A stretch of DNA of 15,321 nt, taken from positions 1-15,321 of the forward strand of contig JAZDJJ010000164.1 in the NCBI GenBank assembly GCA_043804035.1. Direction: 5' to 3'. Positions 1-6,259 of this stretch are shown in pieces. The translations under genes and the position numbers were made by a program. The notes under the pieces are model-generated. The model made no database searches. It worked only from the letters and a program-made list of their open reading frames with translations, and was not told where the DNA came from. How positions within the stretch are numbered: position 1 is the first letter of the stretch; each line of letters starts with the position of its first letter. Source of the stretch: JAZDJJ01 sp043804035. Its GTDB lineage: Bacteria > Bacteroidota > Bacteroidia > Palsa-948.

Positions 1-336
1 GCAATCCCGGCTCGGATTAAGATAATCCCGGCTCGGATTAAGGCAATCCCGGCTCGGATTAAGATAATCCCGGCTCGGATTAAGGCAATCCCGGCTCGGA
101 TTAAGGCAATCCCGGCTCGGATTAAGACAATCCCGGCTCGGATTAAGGTAATCCCGGCTCGGATTAAGGCAATCCCGGCTCGGATTAAGACAATCCCGGC
201 TCGGATTAAGGCAATCCCGGCTCGGATTAAGACAATCCCGGCTCGGATTAAGATAATCCCGGCTCGGATTAAGGCAATCCCGGCTCGGATTAAGACAATC
301 CCGGCTCGGATTACGGCAATCCCGGCTCGGATTGAA
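1..336. repeat. 16-copy 21-bp tandem repeat array, truncated at left edge
   Basis: Sixteen head-to-tail 21-bp units fill positions 1-336, and the array probably continues left of the window. Each unit is a variable dinucleotide, then AATCCCGGCTCGGATT, then AAG. Units 1-14 differ only at the dinucleotide: GC in 8 of the 16 units, AC in 4, AT in 3, GT in 1, so always purine then pyrimidine and only transition changes. Unit 15 ends ACG and unit 16 has GAA in place of AAG. AATCC and GGATT are inverted around a 6-nt loop, so every unit can form a small hairpin. The unit is 12/21 G+C, clearly richer than the AT-rich surroundings. The period is a multiple of three and frame +1 stays open to a TGA at 355-357, but it contains no ATG, so coding is not supported. 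Function is unknown. Confidence 0.97.
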
Positions 337-493
337 GCGATTCAAGTCGTAATTTGATAAAAATAAACTTGTTTAATAATCATATATACCGAAGGCATTG
401 AAATTTGGGCATTATCTTTGGGCATTGAGATTGCCGAAATGCCGAAATGCCGAAATGCTAAAATAATCTTTCACTTCTTTCGTTTGAAATTTT
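337..493. other. AT-rich spacer with 8-bp mini-repeats before the first gene
   Basis: This spacer between the 21-bp array and the first gene holds short direct repeats. GCCGAAAT occurs three times in tandem at 433-456 and is followed by a degenerate GCTAAAAT to 464. GGGCATT occurs at 407-413 and 420-426. TATCTTTG at 413-420 matches the Bacteroidota -7 motif TAnnTTTG, but no TTTG or TTG lies at the usual upstream distance, so a promoter for the gene at 494 is only a weak suggestion. No purine-rich ribosome binding site precedes the ATG, as is common in this phylum. Confidence 0.6.
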
Positions 494-1378
494 ATGAATA
501 AAATAAAAAGAAACATTATTCTTTTGCTAACTTTTGCTTGTCTCTTGATTCCTTGTAGTTTATCGGCACAAGTAGAAATGTATATTCCCAAGCCAATGCA
601 GATAAAACCAACAAATCAGGAGTTGGGATTTTTTCTTGGAAGCAGTTATTACATTGGCGACCTTAATCCGATATGGCATTTCAACAGATTTACTTATCCT
701 GCCGCAGGAGGAATATATCGTTTCAATTTTAATACCCGTTTTGCCATAAAAGCTTTTACAGCATTAGGGCTCATTGAAGGGGATGATGCATATTCTCAAA
801 GCGACGCACATCGCAACCGCAATCTTTCATTTAAATCAAAAGTATTTGAATGTTCCATACAAGGCGAGTTTAATTTTTTACCTTTTTTAACAGGCAGCAA
901 AAAATTTACAATTGTTACTCCTTATGTTTTTATGGGCTTCGGTATATTTCATTTCAATCCGATGGGATTGTATCAGGGTAGATGGTATGCTTTGCAAACA
1001 ATCAGTACCGAAGGACAAGGAACTACCTTCAGTTCTCTCAAACGATATTCGCTCACACAGTTTTGCATCCCATTCGGTGTAGGAATAAAATTTAATGCAG
1101 CCAGAAGAGTTGGCATTTCACTTGAATGGGGATTGCGAAAAACATTTACCGATTATCTGGACGATGTGAGTGGTCGTTATGTTGATCCTGTTTTGCTTAG
1201 TTCAGAACGCGGACCTGTTGCAGCTGTTCTCTCCGACAGAAGTTTTGTCAAAGAAGGAGGTGACAATATTGGCAGGCAACGTGGCAATTCTTTTACCCAC
1301 GACTGGTATTCTTTTGCCGGACTAATCATTATTTTCAAAATGAAAGGCAATGAAGGTGAGTGCGCTGTTCCGTATTGA
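494..1378 (+). CDS. DUF6089-like outer-membrane beta-barrel protein
   Basis: This is a complete 294-residue exported protein. A signal peptide occupies residues 1-25, with basic residues, a long hydrophobic core and a cut near SLSA-Q. The mature protein opens with ELGFFLGSSYYIGDLNP (43-59), the hallmark start of the DUF6089 family of Bacteroidota outer-membrane proteins, as I recall it. It continues with alternating aromatic-rich strands, a segment starting EWGLRKTFTDYLDDVSG near 211-227, and ends with NSFTHDWYSFAGLIIIF (265-281), the usual last strands. Family knowledge says these are small integral outer-membrane barrels; their precise role is unsettled and no enzymatic motif is visible. 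The short tail after the last strand (282-294) is Cys- and Pro-containing and unremarkable. ATG at 494 is chosen because the signal peptide starts there. The gene is the only + strand gene in the left two thirds and converges on the barrel gene ending at 1464. Confidence 0.85.
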   Translation: MNKIKRNIILLLTFACLLIPCSLSAQVEMYIPKPMQIKPTNQELGFFLGSSYYIGDLNPIWHFNRFTYPAAGGIYRFNFNTRFAIKAFTALGLIEGDDAYSQSDAHRNRNLSFKSKVFECSIQGEFNFLPFLTGSKKFTIVTPYVFMGFGIFHFNPMGLYQGRWYALQTISTEGQGTTFSSLKRYSLTQFCIPFGVGIKFNAARRVGISLEWGLRKTFTDYLDDVSGRYVDPVLLSSERGPVAAVLSDRSFVKEGGDNIGRQRGNSFTHDWYSFAGLIIIFKMKGNEGECAVPY

Positions 1379-1391
1379 TTATGGGAATTAT

Positions 1392-1420
1392 GTTCCAAAA
1401 ATTGCCATTATCAAATTTTC
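1392..1420 (+). repeat. 29-bp dispersed repeat, copy 1
   Basis: This 29-bp stretch begins GTTCCAAAAATTGCC and ends TTATCAAATTTTC. It recurs at 13068-13096 with a single mismatch (A here, G there, right after GCC). It lies between two convergent genes. The second copy sits about 77 bp before the start of a decayed IS5-family transposase, so this may be an insertion-sequence end left behind, but that is inference. Confidence 0.75.
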
Positions 1421-1443
1421 AATTAAGAAACTTGTAGCAAACC

Positions 1444-1459
1444 ACAGATAATTATCTGT
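1444..1459. terminator. perfect 16-bp palindrome between convergent genes, possible bidirectional terminator
   Basis: ACAGATAATTATCTGT is a perfect palindrome in the gap between the + gene ending at 1378 and the minus-strand gene ending at 1464. It can fold as a 6-bp stem with an AATT loop on either strand. The position suits a shared terminator, but no T-run follows on either side, so a regulatory or chance palindrome is equally possible. Confidence 0.3.
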
Positions 1460-1463
1460 CTTA

Positions 1464-3008
1464 TCAATCATTATACAAATTCATCAGATTAGTTTTTATT
1501 CCAATGTAAAAGAAATTAGTTGAAGAAGTTGATGAAGCAATTTTTGTTTCTCTGTGTATAACGCCTGCTTCGGCAACAAGATTTGATAAAAGAGCGTAAG
1601 CAACACGAATATTTTCATAAAACAAATTAGTTTTTATCCCTTGTCCGATATAATTTCCATAATCGTTCTGACGTGTTGTATAGGATAAAAAAATATCATG
1701 CCCCATATTGTATCCATCAAAGTCCTTTCCGTAAATAGCAGTCATAAATTCATTTTCAAAAAGCCAACGTTTGTAGCGATAAGTGAGAAAAGAAACTGAT
1801 TCTATAAAGTTTGCGCAGAGTGGATGCGCCAATGGCTGATTGTAGTTTGCATAATTCTGTTGAACGCTTCCATGAGAGTAAGTATATGGACGAACACAAT
1901 TTACTTCTGTTTGAAATCTAAGATTTTTGATTTTGAAAATGTCAAAACTTTTGAATCCAAACTGCCATCCATATTTATTTCCCCACCATCCATAGCGGTC
2001 AGCAGGTCTTGGATGCAATGCGTGCATAATATCAGAGCGAAATTCTTTCAATAAAAATTCATCCAGCAACAATTGTCCGTAGAGTTGCTGCTTCTTTGCA
2101 ATTTTCACTTTGAAAGAAAATCCAAGCAGCGAATTATCTGACGAACCGAGCGAATATTCCGTAGGACGATAAAAAATAATTGGGCTCAGATAATTCACAT
2201 CAAAACTTCTTGAACGATTTTTATCAGTTCCCTGCCAGATTATGGACTCAAACAATGCAAAGTTGATTCGTTTTGTTGCGTTCCAACTCAAGTAGTGAAA
2301 AGTTCCGTACTTGTTCAAAAAATCTTTCTTCAATGCAGAAGAAACATCTTTCATACAAGCGAAAAGATTTACATATTTAATTTTCCATATCGTAGTAGAA
2401 ATCTTCAGAAAGGGAAATGAATTTGAAACATCGCTCAGAAAAAGCGAACGATAGCCATCTCCAAAAAAATGTTTGTCCTTCCCTATTTGAAAATTAAAAA
2501 TCTCATTTGGAGAATACGAAAGATAACCCGAATAATATTGATAAGAATATCCCCTGTCGGAAGAATATGCAGAACCAATTCCCGGAACAACTTTAGCCCT
2601 TGTAATAAATGTATCAATGTAAGATGGGAAAGAAGAATTTCCTGAAAGAAAATTTATGTTGAAAGAAAGTTTTTCTTTTATATGTCCTTCAAACGACAAT
2701 CCTCCTGCAAGTTCAAAATTGTTTGCAGATGTTTTTCCTTTTTCGTGGTCAAATCGTGAAGCAAAAATTCCATTTACAAAAATATTGTTATGTTTTTTTT
2801 TTGGATTAATAGAATCGTTTATGGCTTCAAATTCTTTTGTATTGTTAAATGGCTTAATAGACGTGTGAATATCGCAGCCCGCACTGTTCAAATAGTTTTC
2901 GTAAAGAAAAAGATTTTCTCTGCACAAAGAAATGTTTTGATTGGATTGTGAGAAAGAAGAAAAAAAAATCAGCAGACAATAAGTGGATAGCAAATAATAA
3001 ATTTTCAT
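1464..3008 (-). CDS. RemB/Wzi-like outer-membrane beta-barrel protein A
   Basis: This is a complete 514-residue protein. Residues 1-20 form a signal peptide (cut near SSFS-QS). The rest is aromatic-rich, strand-like sequence expected of a large outer-membrane barrel. Key blocks are VVPGIG (140-145), GDGYRSLFLSD (183-193), FDIFKIK (355-361), VRPYTYSH (372-379) and QNYANYNQPLAHPLCANF (384-401). All recur in the paralogue at 4419-6104. From memory these blocks match Bacteroidota proteins annotated as gliding motility protein RemB or Wzi-like capsule-assembly barrels; I cannot verify which label is better. The ATG at 3008 overlaps the TGA of the upstream WecA-like gene (ATGA), so the two are almost certainly co-transcribed and translationally coupled. 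That ties this barrel to lipid-linked glycan synthesis. Compared with the paralogue it has a longer loop (about 318-350) containing GWWGNKYGW. Confidence 0.8.
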   Translation of the reverse strand: MKIYYLLSTYCLLIFFSSFSQSNQNISLCRENLFLYENYLNSAGCDIHTSIKPFNNTKEFEAINDSINPKKKHNNIFVNGIFASRFDHEKGKTSANNFELAGGLSFEGHIKEKLSFNINFLSGNSSFPSYIDTFITRAKVVPGIGSAYSSDRGYSYQYYSGYLSYSPNEIFNFQIGKDKHFFGDGYRSLFLSDVSNSFPFLKISTTIWKIKYVNLFACMKDVSSALKKDFLNKYGTFHYLSWNATKRINFALFESIIWQGTDKNRSRSFDVNYLSPIIFYRPTEYSLGSSDNSLLGFSFKVKIAKKQQLYGQLLLDEFLLKEFRSDIMHALHPRPADRYGWWGNKYGWQFGFKSFDIFKIKNLRFQTEVNCVRPYTYSHGSVQQNYANYNQPLAHPLCANFIESVSFLTYRYKRWLFENEFMTAIYGKDFDGYNMGHDIFLSYTTRQNDYGNYIGQGIKTNLFYENIRVAYALLSNLVAEAGVIHRETKIASSTSSTNFFYIGIKTNLMNLYND

Positions 3009-4207
3009 TCGTGAAATAATTTTTTCTTTACGTCTTCGGAAACTTTTCCCGAGCCATTGCTGCCTGTCTTTAAGTCGGGATTAATTTTATGTGGTTTCTT
3101 TTTCTGAAAGAAGACAGGCACTTGCGATATGCCTGTGGCAAAAACAAATACGATGATAAAACTAATTGTAGGATCAAGAAAACGAAGCGATACTGCAAGT
3201 GCAGTAATAAAAATACTTACTCCATAAAGAGAAAGAGAGATTTGTCGGTGATTCATTCCTGCATTCAGCAAAAGATGATGAATATGATTTCTATCGGCTT
3301 CAAATGGCGATACACCTCTAATAGTTCGGTAAACAAAAATTCTTAATGTATCTACAAGCGGATAAGATAAAACTGCCATAACAAAAATTGGACGGTGAAT
3401 AGTTGAGATAATTGTATTGCTCACTTCAGCACTGGAACATTCAATTACTTTGATGGCAAGCACAGAAACCATCAACCCAATGATAGTGGAACCTGTATCA
3501 CCCATAAAAATATGAGCGGGCGAAAAATTAAAAAACAAAAATGCAAACAACGAACCGGCAAGCGAAAAAGAAAGAAGCGACATCACAACATCATTTGCAA
3601 AATAAAACCAAATACCGAAAATAATTGTAGTGATAAACCCGATACCAGCCGCCAATCCGTCAATACCGTCAATCAGATTAAAGGCATTTATTATTATGAT
3701 AATTGCAATCATTGAAAGAAAAATACTTGACCAATAAGGAATTTCATATACTCCAAAAATTCCGTGCATACCTTTAATACGAATGTCAGCCATCAGTACT
3801 ATCATCAATGCAACAAGAATGTGCGCCGCTAATTTTTTGATTGGTGCTGTACCAATAATATCATCTTTTGCACCGACAAAAAAAAGTATTAACACTGTGG
3901 CAAGTATATATTTGAAATCGTTGAGCGCTGACTTGGTTACTTCCAGAATAAGAGCATTTTTCAAATAGTTTGAGTTGCCCACATCTATATTAAGCAAATC
4001 GTTGGATGGAAACCAAAGCACAAAAGAAAAAAAAGTTCCTGCAAAAATTATTATGCCTCCTACAGTAGGAATAATTCGTTTATGCAATTTGCGTTCTTCA
4101 CCGGGTGTATCAAATAACCGTTTGAGTATAGCAACTTTGATAAGCGAAGGAGTGGCAAGTAACACTACTCCAAAAGAAGTGATGAATGTTAAGAGAATAA
4201 GTTTCAC
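3005..4207 (-). CDS. wecA: WecA/TagO-like undecaprenyl-phosphate GlcNAc-1-phosphate transferase
   Basis: This 400-residue polytopic inner-membrane enzyme belongs to the MraY/WecA glycosyltransferase-4 superfamily, which moves a sugar-1-phosphate from a UDP-sugar to undecaprenyl phosphate, the first step of many surface polysaccharides. Motifs appear in family order: KLHKRIIPTVGG (40-51), the DD pair in GAKDD (115-116), NAFNLIDGIDGLA (174-186, Mg and catalytic loop), HIFMGDTGS (232-240) and DRNHIHHLL (305-313). The HIHH signature favours the WecA/TagO branch over MraY. About ten hydrophobic segments are visible and the length fits. The tail after residue 367 is hydrophilic (Lys, Gly, Ser) and its DNA carries a perfect 10-bp inverted repeat. 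The gene overlaps the barrel gene at 1464-3008 by 4 bp, and a second barrel of that family lies 211 bp upstream. The sugar substrate cannot be read from sequence; the symbol is given by family resemblance. Confidence 0.9.
   Translation of the reverse strand: MKLILLTFITSFGVVLLATPSLIKVAILKRLFDTPGEERKLHKRIIPTVGGIIIFAGTFFSFVLWFPSNDLLNIDVGNSNYLKNALILEVTKSALNDFKYILATVLILFFVGAKDDIIGTAPIKKLAAHILVALMIVLMADIRIKGMHGIFGVYEIPYWSSIFLSMIAIIIIINAFNLIDGIDGLAAGIGFITTIIFGIWFYFANDVVMSLLSFSLAGSLFAFLFFNFSPAHIFMGDTGSTIIGLMVSVLAIKVIECSSAEVSNTIISTIHRPIFVMAVLSYPLVDTLRIFVYRTIRGVSPFEADRNHIHHLLLNAGMNHRQISLSLYGVSIFITALAVSLRFLDPTISFIIVFVFATGISQVPVFFQKKKPHKINPDLKTGSNGSGKVSEDVKKKLFHE
3061..3120. repeat. perfect 10-bp inverted repeat inside the WecA-like gene
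   Basis: TGCCTGTCTT at 3061-3070 is exactly complementary to AAGACAGGCA at 3111-3120, with a 40-nt loop. It lies in the coding sequence of the transferase's hydrophilic C-terminal tail, about 55-115 bp before the overlapping start of the downstream barrel gene. The core TGCCTGT also appears in intergenic hairpins at 8086-8110 and 14233-14257. Confidence 0.7.
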
Positions 4208-4233
4208 GTTGAATTGACTATTGATTATTGACC

Positions 4234-4358
4234 ATTAAGAGTTAATAGAAAATTGTTAATCGTTGAAAAGAGTTAATAGAAAAATTGTTAATCGTTAATA
4301 GGAAAGAAATACCATTAACCATTAACCATTAACCATTAACCATTAACGATTAACAATT
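4234..4358. repeat. intergenic repeat cluster (GTTAATAG/ATTAAC family) with 17-bp inverted repeat
   Basis: The 211-bp gap between barrel B and the WecA-like gene is mostly repeat. ATTAAGAGTTAATAG and TTGTTAATCGTT words at 4234-4299 are the same as in the 45-bp array at 12744-12966. CCATTAA then repeats five times in tandem (4312-4346). AATTGTTAATCGTTAAT at 4283-4299 and its exact reverse complement at 4342-4358 form a 17-bp inverted repeat with a 42-nt loop. It could shape or end transcription between the two genes, but no function can be read from the sequence. Confidence 0.85.
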
Positions 4359-4418
4359 ATTATTTCGGAGTCAAACTTACGAATAATTTATGAAAGATTT
4401 TTAGAACTTGTTAAAATA

Positions 4419-6104
4419 TCAAAAATCATAATAAAAATTATTAAGCGAAGTTCGGATTCCGAAATAAACAAAGTTGGATTTGTTTTCAAAAGAATCTATT
4501 TTTTTATTGCGTAGTGAAGCGCCAATCACGATATTCAGATTAGTTGCAGGGTTCACTAAATATCCGATATGAAATTCTTTGTAAGTTAATATTGTTTTTA
4601 CTCCTTGTCCCATTTTATTTTTAGTTGAGTTCGCTCCATAATAAGCCGTATTATCGGAATTAAAAATATTATTGCCGAAATTTTTTCCTATTGAATCATC
4701 GCCAATGATTGCATAATTAAATTTTATCTCTGCGAAAAAATTCCCTATACGATAGTTAAGGAATGTTATTGTTTCTTTGAAATTTGCACCAAGCGGATGA
4801 GCCAGTGGTTGATTGTAATGAGAATAATTTTGTTCCGCTTTTTCGTGGGCATAAGAGTACGGACGAACATAATTATATTCCACTTGCAGATAAAGATGTT
4901 TTATTTTGAATATATCAAAATATTTTGCACCACACTGAAACCCGGTTTTATTATGAATAGAATTTACTATCGTGGAAAAATCGTCAATCATATATTGTCC
5001 ATAGAGCGAAATGCTGTTAGTGATTTTTAGTTTCAGTGTTGAGCCAATTAAAATATTGTTTAATCCACGGAGCCCTTGTTCAACAGAAGACATGTAAATC
5101 AATGGATTAAAATAGTTCGGTCTAAGATGCATTTTGTTCATTGTGTCGGTGGCTGTCCAGATAAGTCCTTGATAAAATCCCAATTGAATATGTTTGTGAA
5201 CATTCCAACTCAGGAAAATGAAATTGCCCGCCTTTTTTTGAAACAATCGTTCAGTACCATAAGGGATTTTTACTCTGTCATCGGCAAGATTCATAAACAC
5301 TGTGTAAAGATTTGTGTACTGAAATTTTCCGTATGAAGAAGTGATACGAAGAAAAGGATAGTTGAATGTATTGTCGCTGAGCAGAAGCGAACGGTAGCCA
5401 TCACCTATAAAATATTTTCCATGTCCGAGTTGAAAATTAAAATATCTGCTTGGAGAATAAGAAACATATCCCGAAGCCATCGCATAATCATAACCATTTT
5501 TTTTAAACTTCTTCCATCGTCCCTGACCCGGCACAACAAGAAATGTATCATTGAACTTGTTTATGTAATCTACAAATGTTGTCTGGTTTTCGTAGAAAGA
5601 ACTTTCAAAAGAAAATTTTGTACCGATGTTGCCTCTTAACAAAACTCCACGTGTATTTTTGAAAAGTTTTTTTTCTGAAGTATCCTGTAAAATTTTTCCA
5701 TATTCAAAATTGAATAGCGGGTCAATGGTAAGGTAGAATTTTTTAGTAGTGTCTTTAATAATGATTAAATTTTCGTAATGAAGTTTCCTCCAAAGAAAAG
5801 GAATTTTTTTTCCATCCCATTTAGTACAAATATTTTTTTCCCAATTCAATCCTCCGAATTCATATACTTGTGCGACTGTTAAACTTTTTGATTCTATATA
5901 TGGTTTTATGTTCGTATGTTTATTTATACTGTCAAGTTTATTCATTTGTTTTTCAACCGCAAGATTCCATTCTTTGTTTAACGGTAAATTTTTTTGTTGA
6001 GCGGAGAGAGGTATGGATGAATAAAAGTATAGAAGTATAAAAAAGAAAAAGACAAACTTCTTCGTTCGTATCAAATTGTATTGTTGATTTATGTCTTGCT
6101 GCAT
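4419..6104 (-). CDS. RemB/Wzi-like outer-membrane beta-barrel protein B (paralogue)
   Basis: This complete 561-residue paralogue of the barrel at 1464-3008 has a slightly long, basic N-region and a very hydrophobic core (17-33), with signal cleavage near LSAQ (33-36). Shared blocks are VVPGQG (190-195), GDGYRSLLLSD (234-244), FDIFKIK (396-402), VRPYSYAH (413-420) and QNYSHYNQPLAHPLGANF (425-442). It has about 50 more residues before the first shared block, and between GQ (369) and FDIFKIK it is about 17 residues shorter than A, lacking the GWWGNKYGW segment. Family knowledge suggests an outer-membrane barrel linked to gliding or capsule surface assembly; the direct evidence is only signal peptide, barrel-like composition and paralogy. 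It is on the same strand as the WecA-like gene but separated by 211 bp of repeats, so co-transcription is uncertain. The chosen ATG is the only Met before the signal peptide core. Confidence 0.8.
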   Translation of the reverse strand: MQQDINQQYNLIRTKKFVFFFFILLYFYSSIPLSAQQKNLPLNKEWNLAVEKQMNKLDSINKHTNIKPYIESKSLTVAQVYEFGGLNWEKNICTKWDGKKIPFLWRKLHYENLIIIKDTTKKFYLTIDPLFNFEYGKILQDTSEKKLFKNTRGVLLRGNIGTKFSFESSFYENQTTFVDYINKFNDTFLVVPGQGRWKKFKKNGYDYAMASGYVSYSPSRYFNFQLGHGKYFIGDGYRSLLLSDNTFNYPFLRITSSYGKFQYTNLYTVFMNLADDRVKIPYGTERLFQKKAGNFIFLSWNVHKHIQLGFYQGLIWTATDTMNKMHLRPNYFNPLIYMSSVEQGLRGLNNILIGSTLKLKITNSISLYGQYMIDDFSTIVNSIHNKTGFQCGAKYFDIFKIKHLYLQVEYNYVRPYSYAHEKAEQNYSHYNQPLAHPLGANFKETITFLNYRIGNFFAEIKFNYAIIGDDSIGKNFGNNIFNSDNTAYYGANSTKNKMGQGVKTILTYKEFHIGYLVNPATNLNIVIGASLRNKKIDSFENKSNFVYFGIRTSLNNFYYDF

Positions 6105-6259
6105 TAAATGCTTGTTCTATTTGTGGTAAAAATTAAAACACCGAAAGGCAGAAGAAAAAATCCGAATTTCTTCTTTGAGTGGATGAGTTTAATCTCAGAA
6201 TAACTGACGTCCTTCCGAACGATGAAAAAAAATTACTTGATTATTTCAGTAAATCTTAT
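6105..6259. other. spacer between GmrSD-like gene and barrel B
   Basis: These 155 AT-rich bases separate two minus-strand genes. I see no clear TAnnTTTG promoter, no strong hairpin followed by T-residues, no repeat shared with the other gaps and no small ORF with a plausible start. Confidence 0.5.

Noticed and set aside
1..336. Tandem array as a CRISPR
   Set aside because: The units abut with no variable spacers; only two bases differ between copies, so this is a simple tandem array.
1..357. Open frame through the 21-bp array (heptapeptide I-P-A-R-I-K with A/I/T/V first) as a protein
   Set aside because: There is no ATG inside the window, several frames are equally open because the unit lacks stops in them, and no signal of a real protein follows the array before the TGA.
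413..420. TATCTTTG as a full promoter for the gene at 494
   Set aside because: No -33 TTTG or TTG is at a suitable distance; kept only as a weak hint in the spacer entry.
1177..1398. Minus-strand 73-codon ORF
   Set aside because: It lies almost wholly inside the well-supported DUF6089-like gene on the other strand and has no recognisable features.
3089..3346. Plus-strand 85-codon ORF
   Set aside because: It is antisense to the WecA-like gene, which has all family motifs; the composition is not protein-like.
3005..4207. The glycosyl-1-phosphate transferase as MraY
   Set aside because: The HIHH motif in DRNHIHHLL and the neighbourhood of surface barrels, with no mur or fts genes, fit WecA/TagO better than peptidoglycan MraY.
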